Counted from the stretch's first letter, positions 1 to 5,860 are shown. The stretch is DNA of 5,962 bases from Pseudomonadota bacterium (GCA_023395465.1 JAEWZE010000241.1:1-5962); one strand, 5' to 3'. Notes: generated by a model not told the origin, from the sequence alone. Translations and numbers: made by a program.

Positions 1-2
1 CG

Positions 3-302
3 CCCCGCCCGCGCATCCTCGCCAGCGGGCCACAGCTGACCGCGGACGACGTGCCCCGCACCCTCGCCGCCGCACCGCCGCCGGCGCGCCGCCGCGCCGC
101 AGTCGCCTGCACGCTCGACGGCATCCCGCAGGCCAACCTCGCCGCCAGCGACCGCATCGCCGCCGACATCGCCGCTTTCCAGGCGCGCGGCGGTGTGATC
201 GAGCGCCTCGGCACCACGCGCGTGCTCAAGCACATCGGCGACGACCGCTTCGATTACGGCGCCCGCGCCTTCGCCCGCAAACCCCAAGGGACCACACCGT
301 GA
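3..302 (+). CDS. Hypothetical phage protein, 5' end outside the window
   Basis: I do not recognise this gene. The frame is open from the first complete codon at position 3 to the TGA at 300-302, so the gene probably begins left of the window. The only internal start worth naming is a GTG at 51, which would give 83 residues, and it has no convincing Shine-Dalgarno sequence. The visible protein starts with a Pro/Ala/Arg-rich stretch, followed by a segment reading ACTLDGIPQANLAASDRIAA and a basic C-terminal tail. The alternating polar and hydrophobic pattern from DRIAADIAAF onward suggests a helix. No signal peptide or membrane segment is visible. The stop overlaps the next gene's GTG in a GTGA junction, so the two are probably translationally coupled. 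Function is unknown. The reading frame is fairly sure, the start is not. Confidence 0.55.
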   Translation, partial: PRPRILASGPQLTADDVPRTLAAAPPPARRRAAVACTLDGIPQANLAASDRIAADIAAFQARGGVIERLGTTRVLKHIGDDRFDYGARAFARKPQGTTP

Positions 303-577
303 CCGACAACCACCGCCTCACCGGCCCCGACTTCCTCGACGCGATGGCCAACCAGAACGCCGCCAGCGGCCTAGACGTCAACGCCGCCGAGTTCCGCCAG
401 CGCGCCCGCGACTGGCAAGCCGACCTGCAGCGCATGGAAGCCCTCGAGGCCCAGGTCTGCCACCTCCAGCGCCAGCTGCGCACCGCCGACGACCAGGCGC
501 GCGTGCTGGACGAGTTCAGGCGAGTCCTGGCAGCGAACGATTCGGCGGCCAACGTTGCCGAAGCGGTGTCCCGATGA
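299..577 (+). CDS. Hypothetical protein with predicted coiled coil
   Basis: This is a 92-residue protein starting with GTG at 299, which overlaps the previous stop by GTGA and fits coupled translation. Family is not recognised. The N-terminal 30 residues are polar. From about residue 32 to 78 the sequence is charged and helical, with hydrophobic residues L43, M46, L49, V53, L56 and L60 spaced 3 or 4 apart, as in a short two-stranded coiled coil. There is one cysteine (C54) and no signal peptide or membrane segment. The stop overlaps the next start (ATGA at 574-577). Small coiled-coil proteins of this kind are common in phage early operons and may be dimerising accessory factors, but that is an inference only. 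Confidence 0.7.
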   Translation: MTDNHRLTGPDFLDAMANQNAASGLDVNAAEFRQRARDWQADLQRMEALEAQVCHLQRQLRTADDQARVLDEFRRVLAANDSAANVAEAVSR

Positions 578-774
578 ACGAACTCGACGCCATCGAAGCC
601 CGCGCGCAGCGCCACCTGGACGGCATGACCGTCAACCGCGATGCCATGGCGCGCGACGTGATCAAGCTCGTGCGCGCCGTTCGCCGCCTCACGGCAGAGA
701 TCGGCAAGCCGGCGCCCGCACGCCCCACCGGCCGCAGAGCTGACGACGTCCTGCGCGACATCTTCGGCGTCTGA
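574..774 (+). CDS. Small hypothetical phage protein
   Basis: This is a 66-residue protein with an ATG at 574 that overlaps the preceding TGA (ATGA), which supports both the start and coupled translation. I do not recognise a family. The first 45 residues are rich in Ala, Arg and Asp and look helical (MNELDAIEARAQRHLDGM, then a basic helix around IKLVRAVRRLTAEIG). A short Pro/Arg linker (KPAPARPTGRR) leads to a C-terminal segment, DDVLRDIFGV. No metal site, signal peptide or membrane span is seen. The basic helix would allow nucleic-acid or protein contact, but there is no direct evidence. Tight packing on both sides makes a real gene likely. Confidence 0.65.
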   Translation: MNELDAIEARAQRHLDGMTVNRDAMARDVIKLVRAVRRLTAEIGKPAPARPTGRRADDVLRDIFGV

Positions 775-776
775 CC

Positions 777-998
777 GTGCCCATCACGCCAGCCCTATGC
801 CAACGCTGCGGCGCCTGCTGCTCCGTCCTGGTCGACGGCGAGCTGATCGCCTGCCGCCACCTCGAGGTCGCGCAGGGCCTGCACCGCTGCCGCATCTACG
901 CCACCCGCCCGCCCGTCTGCCGCGACTACGACTGCATGCGCACCGGGCAGCCGGAACCGGCCGTCGCCGATCGCGTCTCCGCGGCCTTCCACGCCTGA
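777..998 (+). CDS. YkgJ-like CxxCxxCC cysteine-cluster protein (mini form)
   Basis: This is a 73-residue protein starting with GTG at 777, two bases after the previous stop. No Shine-Dalgarno is obvious, so coupling is likely. The sequence begins with the signature CQRCGACC (C8, C11, C14, C15), followed by C26, C38 within CRIYATRPPVCRDYDC, C48 and C53. This order, including the C-x-I-Y-x-x-R-P-x-x-C-R element, matches the YkgJ/UPF0153 family (PF03692), whose members are thought to bind zinc or an iron-sulfur cluster. The molecular role of that family is not settled. The protein is shorter than chromosomal relatives as I know them and is nearly all motif. It lies 14 bases upstream of the DNA methyltransferase gene, so the two are probably expressed together. 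The family call is good. The function is unknown. Confidence 0.82.
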   Translation: MPITPALCQRCGACCSVLVDGELIACRHLEVAQGLHRCRIYATRPPVCRDYDCMRTGQPEPAVADRVSAAFHA

Positions 999-1012
999 CG
1001 CCGAGCCCACAT

Positions 1013-2728
1013 ATGCCCGACGGAAACCTGCCCTTCAACTTCCCGCCTCCGCAGCACTCGCGCCTGCGCCCAGGCGAGATCGTGGTCGACCTGTTCGCCG
1101 GCGGCGGCGGCGCGAGCGAGGCGCTGAAGCAGGCGCTGGGCGTCGACCCGGCACTGGCCTACAACCACGACGAGTGGGCCATCGGCATGCACGCGGCGAA
1201 TCACCCGCTGACCGCGCACCACCGCGAGGACATCTGGCACGCGGAACCGGCGCGCGACGTGGCCGGCCGCCCGGTCGGCTGGTTCCACGCCTCGCCGGAC
1301 TGCACGCACTTCAGCCAGGCGAAGGGCGGACAGCCGCGCAACCGGAAGATCCGAGCCCTGACGTGGGTGGTCCTGAAGTGGGTCGGGCAACTGGGCAAGG
1401 TCGGCTGCGCGCCACGCATCGTGTCGCTGGAGAACGTCTGGCAGATCCTGACCTGGGGTCCGCTGGTGGCGAAGCGGGACCGCGCGACCGGCCGGGTGCT
1501 CAAGATGGATGGCAGCGTCGCGGCGCTGGGCGAGCGCGTGCCGGTGGAGCTGCAGCAGCTGGTGCCGGACAAGCGCCACGCCGGCCGGACCTGGCGGCAG
1601 TTCATTTCCGCGCTGCGGGGGCAGGGCTACGCGGTGGAGTGGCGGAAGCTGGTGGCCAGCGACTACGGCGCCGGCACCAGTCGCGAGCGCCTGTTCCTGC
1701 TGGCGCGCCGCGACGGCGAGCCGATCATCTGGCCGGAGCCGACGCACGGGCCTGGGCGCGCGCATCCGGTGGTGCCGGCCGCCGCGTCGATCGACTTCTC
1801 GGACCTCGGCCGCTCCATCTTCGACCGCCCCAAGCCGCTGGCCGACGCCACCATGCGCCGCATCGCGCGCGGCGTGGTGAAGCACGTCCTGAAGGCGGAC
1901 GACCCGTTCTTCCTGACCGAGTTCGCCAACGCGGGCAACGGCGGCCGCACCTGGTCGGCGGCGGAGCCGCTGCGGACGCAATGCGCGGGCGTGAAGGGTG
2001 GGCACTTCGCGATGGTGGCGCCCGTGCTGGCCGGCGTTGGTGGCCGAGCTGGCCAGACCGAGCCGCGTGGCGGCGGCGAGCCGATCCACACCATCACCGC
2101 TAAGGCCGACACTGCCGTCATCAGCGCGTTCCTTGAGCAGGCATGCGGTGGCTACTACGACGGTGCCGGCCACGACCTGCGCCGCCCAGCGCCGACGATC
2201 TGCGCGAAGGGCAGCATCCAGCGGCTGGTGGCGGTGCAGATGGAAGCGCGGCGCTGCGCGGGATGCGGCACCTGCGCGCCCGCCCCGGGCTGCGGCGACC
2301 TCTGCCGCGCCTGCTGGGAAGCGTACGACCCGGAGTCCTGCCGCGGTCTGTCCCCGGAACAGGAGGAGGGCGCACTGCGCGTCGCCGCGTTCCTCATCAA
2401 CTACTACGGCAACGGCCAGGCGCTGAACCTGCGAGAGCCGCTGGACACCGTGACCACCCGCGACCGCATGGCGCTGGTGACCGTGATGGTCCACGGCACC
2501 CCGTACGTGATCGTCGACATCAAGCTGCGCATGCTCAAGCCGGCGGAGCTGTTCCGCGCGCAGGGCTTCCCGGCGGACTATCAGATCGAGCGCACCGCAG
2601 ACGGTCGCCGCATCACCAGCACGCACGCCGTCCGCATGGTTGGCAACAGCGTCAGCCCGCCGCCGCTGCGCGCGCTTGCGATGGCAAACCTTGATCCCGC
2701 CCACTCCCGCATCCGTGAGGCCGCATGA
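1013..2728 (+). CDS. Phage-type DNA (cytosine-5-)methyltransferase
   Basis: This 571-residue enzyme is expected to transfer a methyl group from S-adenosylmethionine to C5 of cytosine in DNA. Visible motifs in order are motif I VVDLFAGGGGAS (D26 onward), motif IV SPDCTHFSQ with catalytic cysteine C97 (PDC instead of the usual PCQ), motif VI ENV at 140-142, motif VIII as YGAGTSRERLF (218-228), motif IX around LRMLKPAELFRAQGF (505-519), and motif X GNSVSPP (544-550). The region between VIII and IX (about 234-503) should hold the target-recognition domain. It contains four diverged repeats and a seven-cysteine segment (C415 to C443). The ATG at 1013 was chosen because the open frame upstream to 797 only mirrors the cysteine-cluster gene and would encode an Arg/Pro-rich shadow. 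The stop overlaps the next gene by ATGA. No nuclease partner is adjacent, so it looks like an orphan phage methyltransferase that may protect phage DNA or mark it. Target sequence is unknown. Confidence 0.93.
   Translation: MPDGNLPFNFPPPQHSRLRPGEIVVDLFAGGGGASEALKQALGVDPALAYNHDEWAIGMHAANHPLTAHHREDIWHAEPARDVAGRPVGWFHASPDCTHFSQAKGGQPRNRKIRALTWVVLKWVGQLGKVGCAPRIVSLENVWQILTWGPLVAKRDRATGRVLKMDGSVAALGERVPVELQQLVPDKRHAGRTWRQFISALRGQGYAVEWRKLVASDYGAGTSRERLFLLARRDGEPIIWPEPTHGPGRAHPVVPAAASIDFSDLGRSIFDRPKPLADATMRRIARGVVKHVLKADDPFFLTEFANAGNGGRTWSAAEPLRTQCAGVKGGHFAMVAPVLAGVGGRAGQTEPRGGGEPIHTITAKADTAVISAFLEQACGGYYDGAGHDLRRPAPTICAKGSIQRLVAVQMEARRCAGCGTCAPAPGCGDLCRACWEAYDPESCRGLSPEQEEGALRVAAFLINYYGNGQALNLREPLDTVTTRDRMALVTVMVHGTPYVIVDIKLRMLKPAELFRAQGFPADYQIERTADGRRITSTHAVRMVGNSVSPPPLRALAMANLDPAHSRIREAA
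1907..2491 (+). repeat. Four diverged internal protein repeats in the methyltransferase
   Basis: Within the methyltransferase, about residues 299-493, a unit of roughly 35-38 residues recurs. Its core reads EPLRT (318-322), EPIHT (356-360), RPAPT (391-395) and EPLDT (475-479). Each core is preceded by a Gly/Tyr/Asn-rich turn (NAGNGGRTW, GVGGRAGQ, GGYYDGAGHDL, NYYGNGQALNL) and followed by a variable stretch ending in a hydrophobic strand (FAMVAPVL, AVISAFL, RLVAVQM, ALVTVMV). The anchoring threonines are 38, 35 and 84 residues apart. The long last gap is filled by the cysteine-rich insertion. The repeats are recognised at protein level by eye and are not close DNA repeats. Confidence 0.65.
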
Positions 2729-3384
2729 ACACACCTACCACCGCCGTCCGCGCCGGACAGACCTGGACCGACTGCGAGCGCGGCCGCGTGCGCGTGATCG
2801 CCGTCGCCGACGGCTACGCCATGCTCAAGCGCCGCCACCGCAACCCGTTCCTCGCCAGCATCGACCAGATGCAGCGCGGCGAGTACGGGTGGGAGCTGGT
2901 GGAGAACACCCCGCCGTCATCGGCAGACGCGGTGGCGCCGACGGCCGAGCCACTGCGCTACTTCGCCTACGACAGCGACAACGGCGACTACAACGAGTAC
3001 GACACGCTGGCCGAAGCTGTCTCCTCCGCCCAGGAGGCGCTGGACTATGCCGGCGACGACGGCTGGCCTGACGGCGGCCCGACCATCGCGTACGGCGCCG
3101 TGCTGGGCGAAGCGCGCGAAGTCGAAGGATCGCGCAGGCCAGCGGGACCGGACGACCCGCCAGATTTCGATTTCATCGTCGAGTACGAGCTGACGCCGCC
3201 ACCTTCCACCTTCACTCAGCAGCCCGAGGCGCGGGGCGTGGTGGACGTCACCGACGAGATGGTCGAGCGTGGTTCGCTGGCGCTGTCGAATGCATTGGGC
3301 GGCAACGTTGTGTGCAAGGCGCTGCGTAAAGACGTGCGCGCAATCCTGACCGCCGCCCTCACGGAGGCCCGCAATGTCCGGTAA
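2725..3384 (+). CDS. Modular hypothetical phage protein
   Basis: This is a 219-residue, acidic protein of unknown function. The ATG at 2725 overlaps the methyltransferase stop (ATGA). Three segments can be seen. Residues 10-60 (GQTWTDCERGRVRVIAVADG, ending YGWELVE) alternate like a small beta domain of a kind common in phage hypothetical proteins. Residues 75-157 start with LRYFAYDSDNGDYNEYDTLA and continue through an acidic helix to WPDGGPTIAYGAVL. Residues 171-213 (VDVTDEMVERGSLAL and a basic helix) resemble a short VTDEMV-type module that I recall from other phage proteins. A Pro-rich linker ending TQQPEARGVV (164-173) separates the last two. No catalytic motif, signal peptide or membrane segment is seen. 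It overlaps the next gene by 11 bases. Role is unknown. Confidence 0.8.
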   Translation: MNTPTTAVRAGQTWTDCERGRVRVIAVADGYAMLKRRHRNPFLASIDQMQRGEYGWELVENTPPSSADAVAPTAEPLRYFAYDSDNGDYNEYDTLAEAVSSAQEALDYAGDDGWPDGGPTIAYGAVLGEAREVEGSRRPAGPDDPPDFDFIVEYELTPPPSTFTQQPEARGVVDVTDEMVERGSLALSNALGGNVVCKALRKDVRAILTAALTEARNVR

Positions 3385-3979
3385 GCCGATTGATGAGGCG
3401 GTGGACGTGGACGCGATCCTCGCTCGATACCTACCCAGCAAGTATTGGGACCGCGCGAAGTCCGCCATCACCGCCCTCACCGCCGCGCAGCAGCAGGGGC
3501 AGGCGGTGGCGCTGGACCGGATGGCGATCAGGCTGCTTGTGGCGGCAGGCTTCGTGACGGAGGACAAGGCAAACGAGGCGCTGCGAATCGCGCATGGCTT
3601 CGACAAAGGCGCGCTCGCACCCCCGAGCGCGCCCGTGGGGGTGGAGCAGATCATCGCGACAGACGAGGCGGGCTGGGCGCTTGCCAAGCGGGCGGAAGTT
3701 GCCGGTGCCGAGCGCGACAGCGACGACAACGGGACGTGGTGGACTCTGCGAATCGAGCAGTTCAAAGCCCTCGCCCAGCAGCCCGCAGCCGTGGCTCTGT
3801 CCCGCGAGGAGTTGGACACGTGCAGGCAATGGTTCGACTCTGTGCAGGATACCAACGGCGGATACCTAACACCGGATGATTACGTCCTCGCGGAGAAGCT
3901 GTACCGAAGCGTCGGGATGCGCGTCCCGGACAGCATCGGACGAATCGCCGCCCAGCCCGGAGGATCCGGCAATGGGTAA
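3374..3979 (+). CDS. Modular hypothetical phage protein
   Basis: This is a 201-residue protein of unknown function. The ATG at 3374 lies inside the 3' end of the previous gene and has a good Shine-Dalgarno GGAGG at 3363-3367. Segments are residues 1-37 (acidic, helical), a linker TAAQQQGQAVAL (36-47), a helical block MAIRLLVAAGFVTEDKANEA (50-69), a middle block ending WWTLRIEQFKAL (122-133), a second linker AQQPAAVAL (134-142), and a C-terminal block with CRQWFDSVQDTNGGYL and LAEKLYRSVGMRVP (150-185). The C-terminal block resembles a module recurring in phage hypothetical proteins, from memory. It has less GC-biased codons than the genes at either end of the window. No enzymatic motif is visible. 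The stop overlaps the next gene by 8 bases. Confidence 0.8.
   Translation: MSGKPIDEAVDVDAILARYLPSKYWDRAKSAITALTAAQQQGQAVALDRMAIRLLVAAGFVTEDKANEALRIAHGFDKGALAPPSAPVGVEQIIATDEAGWALAKRAEVAGAERDSDDNGTWWTLRIEQFKALAQQPAAVALSREELDTCRQWFDSVQDTNGGYLTPDDYVLAEKLYRSVGMRVPDSIGRIAAQPGGSGNG
3959..3964 (+). promoter_or_regulatory. Shine-Dalgarno GGAGGA deciding the start at 3972
   Basis: GGAGGA ends 7 bases before the ATG at 3972. The same frame is open farther upstream with an ATG at 3876, but that would overlap the previous gene by about 100 bases and has no comparable ribosome binding site. This site therefore selects 3972. Confidence 0.7.
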
Positions 3980-4205
3980 GCGAGCAATCCTTAGCGCCGC
4001 GAAGAAGCGCGGCATCACGATCCGGTCCGCAGAGTATTACTGGACGCCCACACCCGGCGAAATGGTTCCGCAGTGGGAGATCGAATTTGGCCCCGAGTTG
4101 GATGACGAGATCGAGTTCTTCGACAACTCCGCGCAGGCTGTCGAGTTCATCGAGAACGCGGAAATCCTCGCCACCCAGCACCAGGAGCCGAAGTCGCATG
4201 GCTGA
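3972..4205 (+). CDS. Small acidic hypothetical protein
   Basis: This is a 77-residue protein starting at the ATG of 3972 behind a strong GGAGGA. It has a basic N-terminus (MGKRAILSAAKKRGITIRSA), then an aromatic stretch (EYYWTPTPGEMVPQWEIEFG) and a very acidic C-terminal half (ELDDEIEFFDNSAQAVEFIE). The alternation of aromatic, acidic and hydrophobic residues suggests a small alpha/beta fold. I do not recognise a family. Acidic small phage proteins can be DNA mimics, but the basic head argues against a pure mimic and nothing proves such a role. It overlaps the previous gene by 8 bases (3972-3979) and the next by 8 bases (4198-4205). Confidence 0.72.
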   Translation: MGKRAILSAAKKRGITIRSAEYYWTPTPGEMVPQWEIEFGPELDDEIEFFDNSAQAVEFIENAEILATQHQEPKSHG

Positions 4206-4476
4206 CGTGACCCGCCTCCCGACCGCCCACGCCCTGGCCAACGTGCCGCACATGCTGCGGCACTGGGCCGACGTGATCGAGCGCGACGCCGCGGCTGGCG
4301 TGCAGCTCGAGTTCGCCGCGCTCACCATCATCCAGGCCGGCGAGGCGAAGCCGGCCTTCTTCATCGCCGATCGCGCGCCAGGCATGCCGCCCCACCCGCT
4401 GTTCGCCGCTGGCGTGTTCGACTACTGCCGCCAGCAGCTGATCAACGACGCTGCCCGCGTGGACGACGAGGGCTGA
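4198..4476 (+). CDS. Hypothetical protein
   Basis: This is a 92-residue protein. The ATG at 4198 lies inside the end of the previous gene, with AGGAG at 4183-4187 ten bases upstream. The open frame extends upstream to 4087, but that part is a Ser/Arg-rich shadow of the preceding gene, so 4198 is preferred. The sequence begins with a helical stretch (ANVPHMLRHWADVIERDAAA), then a hydrophobic strand-like stretch (VQLEFAALTIIQAG), and ends with a helix around FDYCRQQLINDAARVDDEG. No known motif, signal peptide or membrane segment is seen. Function is unknown. The return to strongly GC-rich third positions matches the downstream integrase block rather than the genes before it. Confidence 0.72.
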   Translation: MADVTRLPTAHALANVPHMLRHWADVIERDAAAGVQLEFAALTIIQAGEAKPAFFIADRAPGMPPHPLFAAGVFDYCRQQLINDAARVDDEG

Positions 4477-4481
4477 CCACC

Positions 4482-4706
4482 GTGCTGCACCCGTCCATCG
4501 TCCCGTTCGAAACCCTCCAGCAGCTGTGCCGCCCCGGCGAGAACCCGCGCCGCGCCACGGTCGAGGCCTGGGCGAAGCGCGAGGGCATCCGCTATCGCTA
4601 CGACGGGAAGGGTGGCATCTTCACCACCATCGAAGCCGTCAACGTCGCCCTGGGCGTCGCCGCGGCCAACGACGATCGCGCCGCCTACGACCCGGACATC
4701 ATCTGA
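4482..4706 (+). CDS. DUF4224/excisionase-like small protein (probable recombination directionality factor)
   Basis: This is a 74-residue protein with a GTG start at 4482, five bases after the previous stop. Residues 9-58 read as a short helix (FETLQQLCRPG), a second helix (RATVEAWAKREGIRYRY) and a beta-turn segment (DGKGGIFTTIEAVNVALG). This is the helix-turn-helix plus wing layout of small phage DNA-binding proteins of the DUF4224 or excisionase type, in which a tryptophan-containing helix (W30) is followed by GIRYRYD and a Gly-rich turn. It ends three bases before the integrase start. Its size, fold and position support a role as the factor that biases the integrase toward excision. The family assignment is from pattern memory, and the role is inferred from context. 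Confidence 0.68.
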   Translation: MLHPSIVPFETLQQLCRPGENPRRATVEAWAKREGIRYRYDGKGGIFTTIEAVNVALGVAAANDDRAAYDPDII

Positions 4707-4709
4707 CCC

Positions 4710-5849
4710 ATGCCCCCCGCCGGCCGCCCGCGCAAGGTCCCCGCCAACCTGCCGCCGCACATCGACTACGCGCGGGTGCCAAAGGGCGTGTACTGGGACG
4801 CCAGCGGCACCGGCCGGTGGTTCATGTTCGAGCTGGGCGACAGCGGGCGCAAGGTCCGCAAGACCATCGCCGGCCGCGACGCCCGCCTGTCGGAGCTGCA
4901 CGGCTTCGTCGAGGACAAGGCCGGCACCGGCACCGTCGACTGGCTGGCCGCGGCCTACCACGACAGTCCCAAGTTCAAGGCGCTGGCCAGGACCACCCGC
5001 GCCGACTACGAGTACAGCCGCGACGTGATGCTGGCCCAGCCCACGACCTCCGGCGGCCGCGTTGGCCTGCTGCAGGCCGACCGCCTGCGCACGCACCACC
5101 TGCAGCGCCTGGTCGACCGCATCGCGGCCGAGGGCACGCCCACCAAGGCAGCCAAGGTGCTGCGCTACGCGCGCCTGCTCTTCAGCTGGGGCCTGCGGCG
5201 TGGCTTGGTCAGCCAGAACCCCGGCAAGGGCCTCGAGGCGCCGGAGGAACGCCGCCGGCAGCGACTGCCGGCCCAGCAGGCCTACCTCGCCATGCTTGGC
5301 TACGCCGTCGACGCCGCGGCGCGCACCGCGCGCACCCGAGGTTCGCACGCGCCCTACCTGCCGCTGGTGATGGAGCTGGGCTACCTGTGCCGCCTGCGCG
5401 GCATCGAAACCCTGAACCTCACCGAGGCCCAGGAGACCCCCGAGGGGATCCGCACCAACCGCCGCAAGGGCAGCCGCGACAACGTCGTCGCCTGGTCCCC
5501 GCGCCTGCGCGCCGTCTGGAACTCCGCCCTGACCTACCGCCGCGACATCATCGCCCGCACCACAAGGCTGCACCCCATGCGCGCCGAGGACCGCTACCTG
5601 ATCCTCGCCGAAAACGGCGAGCCCCTCACCCGATCCGGCCTCGACAGCGCCTGGCAGCGTCTCGTGCGCGCCGCGATCGCCGAGGGCGTGATCACCGAAG
5701 AAGACCGCTTCAGCCTGCACGACCTCAAGCGCAAGGGCGGCACCGACACCCCCGGCACCCGCGCCGAAAAGCAGGACGCGCTGGGCCTGACCGAGCAAAT
5801 GATGAAGGTCTACGACAAGAGCGTGCCCACCGTGAAACCTTCCGCGTAA
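4710..5849 (+). CDS. int: Tyrosine-type phage integrase
   Basis: This is a 379-residue site-specific recombinase of the tyrosine (phage integrase) family, expected to join phage and host att sites. Residues 1-65 form a basic arm-binding-type domain (GRPRKVPANLPPHIDYARVP, then GVYWDASGTGRW). Residues about 70-180 form the helical core-binding domain, ending SWGLRRGLVSQNPGKGL. The catalytic domain follows. Catalytic candidates are R230 in LCRLRGIETLNL, K253 in TNRRKGSRDN, H337 in FSLHDLKRKG and nucleophile Y368 in MMKVYDK. Two positions are not canonical: the HxxR arginine is K340, and the usual GH or GW before the tyrosine is GL (L360). The start ATG is three bases after the upstream stop with no clear Shine-Dalgarno, so coupling to that gene is likely. 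It lies next to a tRNA-Lys 3' end, the probable target. Length is normal for the family. Confidence 0.94.
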   Translation: MPPAGRPRKVPANLPPHIDYARVPKGVYWDASGTGRWFMFELGDSGRKVRKTIAGRDARLSELHGFVEDKAGTGTVDWLAAAYHDSPKFKALARTTRADYEYSRDVMLAQPTTSGGRVGLLQADRLRTHHLQRLVDRIAAEGTPTKAAKVLRYARLLFSWGLRRGLVSQNPGKGLEAPEERRRQRLPAQQAYLAMLGYAVDAAARTARTRGSHAPYLPLVMELGYLCRLRGIETLNLTEAQETPEGIRTNRRKGSRDNVVAWSPRLRAVWNSALTYRRDIIARTTRLHPMRAEDRYLILAENGEPLTRSGLDSAWQRLVRAAIAEGVITEEDRFSLHDLKRKGGTDTPGTRAEKQDALGLTEQMMKVYDKSVPTVKPSA

Positions 5850-5860
5850 CGCGGGGTTTT
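5835..5860 (+). terminator. Candidate intrinsic terminator spanning the integrase stop codon
   Basis: The stem CCGCG (5842-5846) pairs with CGCGG (5850-5854), with the integrase stop codon TAA as the three-base loop. The outer arms AAACC (5835-5839) and GGTTT (5855-5859) also pair, with TT 5840-5841 bulged. A short T run, TTTT, ends at 5860. This would close the operon before the tRNA gene. The T run is short and the stem overlaps the coding end, so strength is uncertain. Confidence 0.5.

Noticed and set aside
797..1012. Possible N-terminal extension of the methyltransferase
   Set aside because: The 72 extra residues are Arg/Pro-rich and overlap the cysteine-cluster gene in another frame. 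Methyltransferase-like sequence starts just after the ATG at 1013.
926..2734. A 602-codon open frame on the - strand opposite the methyltransferase
   Set aside because: Its protein is rich in Arg, Ala, His and Val without recognisable motifs, and it mirrors a gene with clear methyltransferase motifs. Long antisense frames are expected in DNA with such GC-rich third positions.
2917..3855. A 312-codon - strand frame across the two modular hypothetical genes
   Set aside because: The + strand genes have coupled starts and a good Shine-Dalgarno and fit the operon. The - strand product has no recognisable domain.
4422..5798. A 458-codon open frame on the - strand opposite the integrase
   Set aside because: It is a low-complexity Gly/Ala/Val-rich product opposite a clear tyrosine integrase, so a shadow frame.
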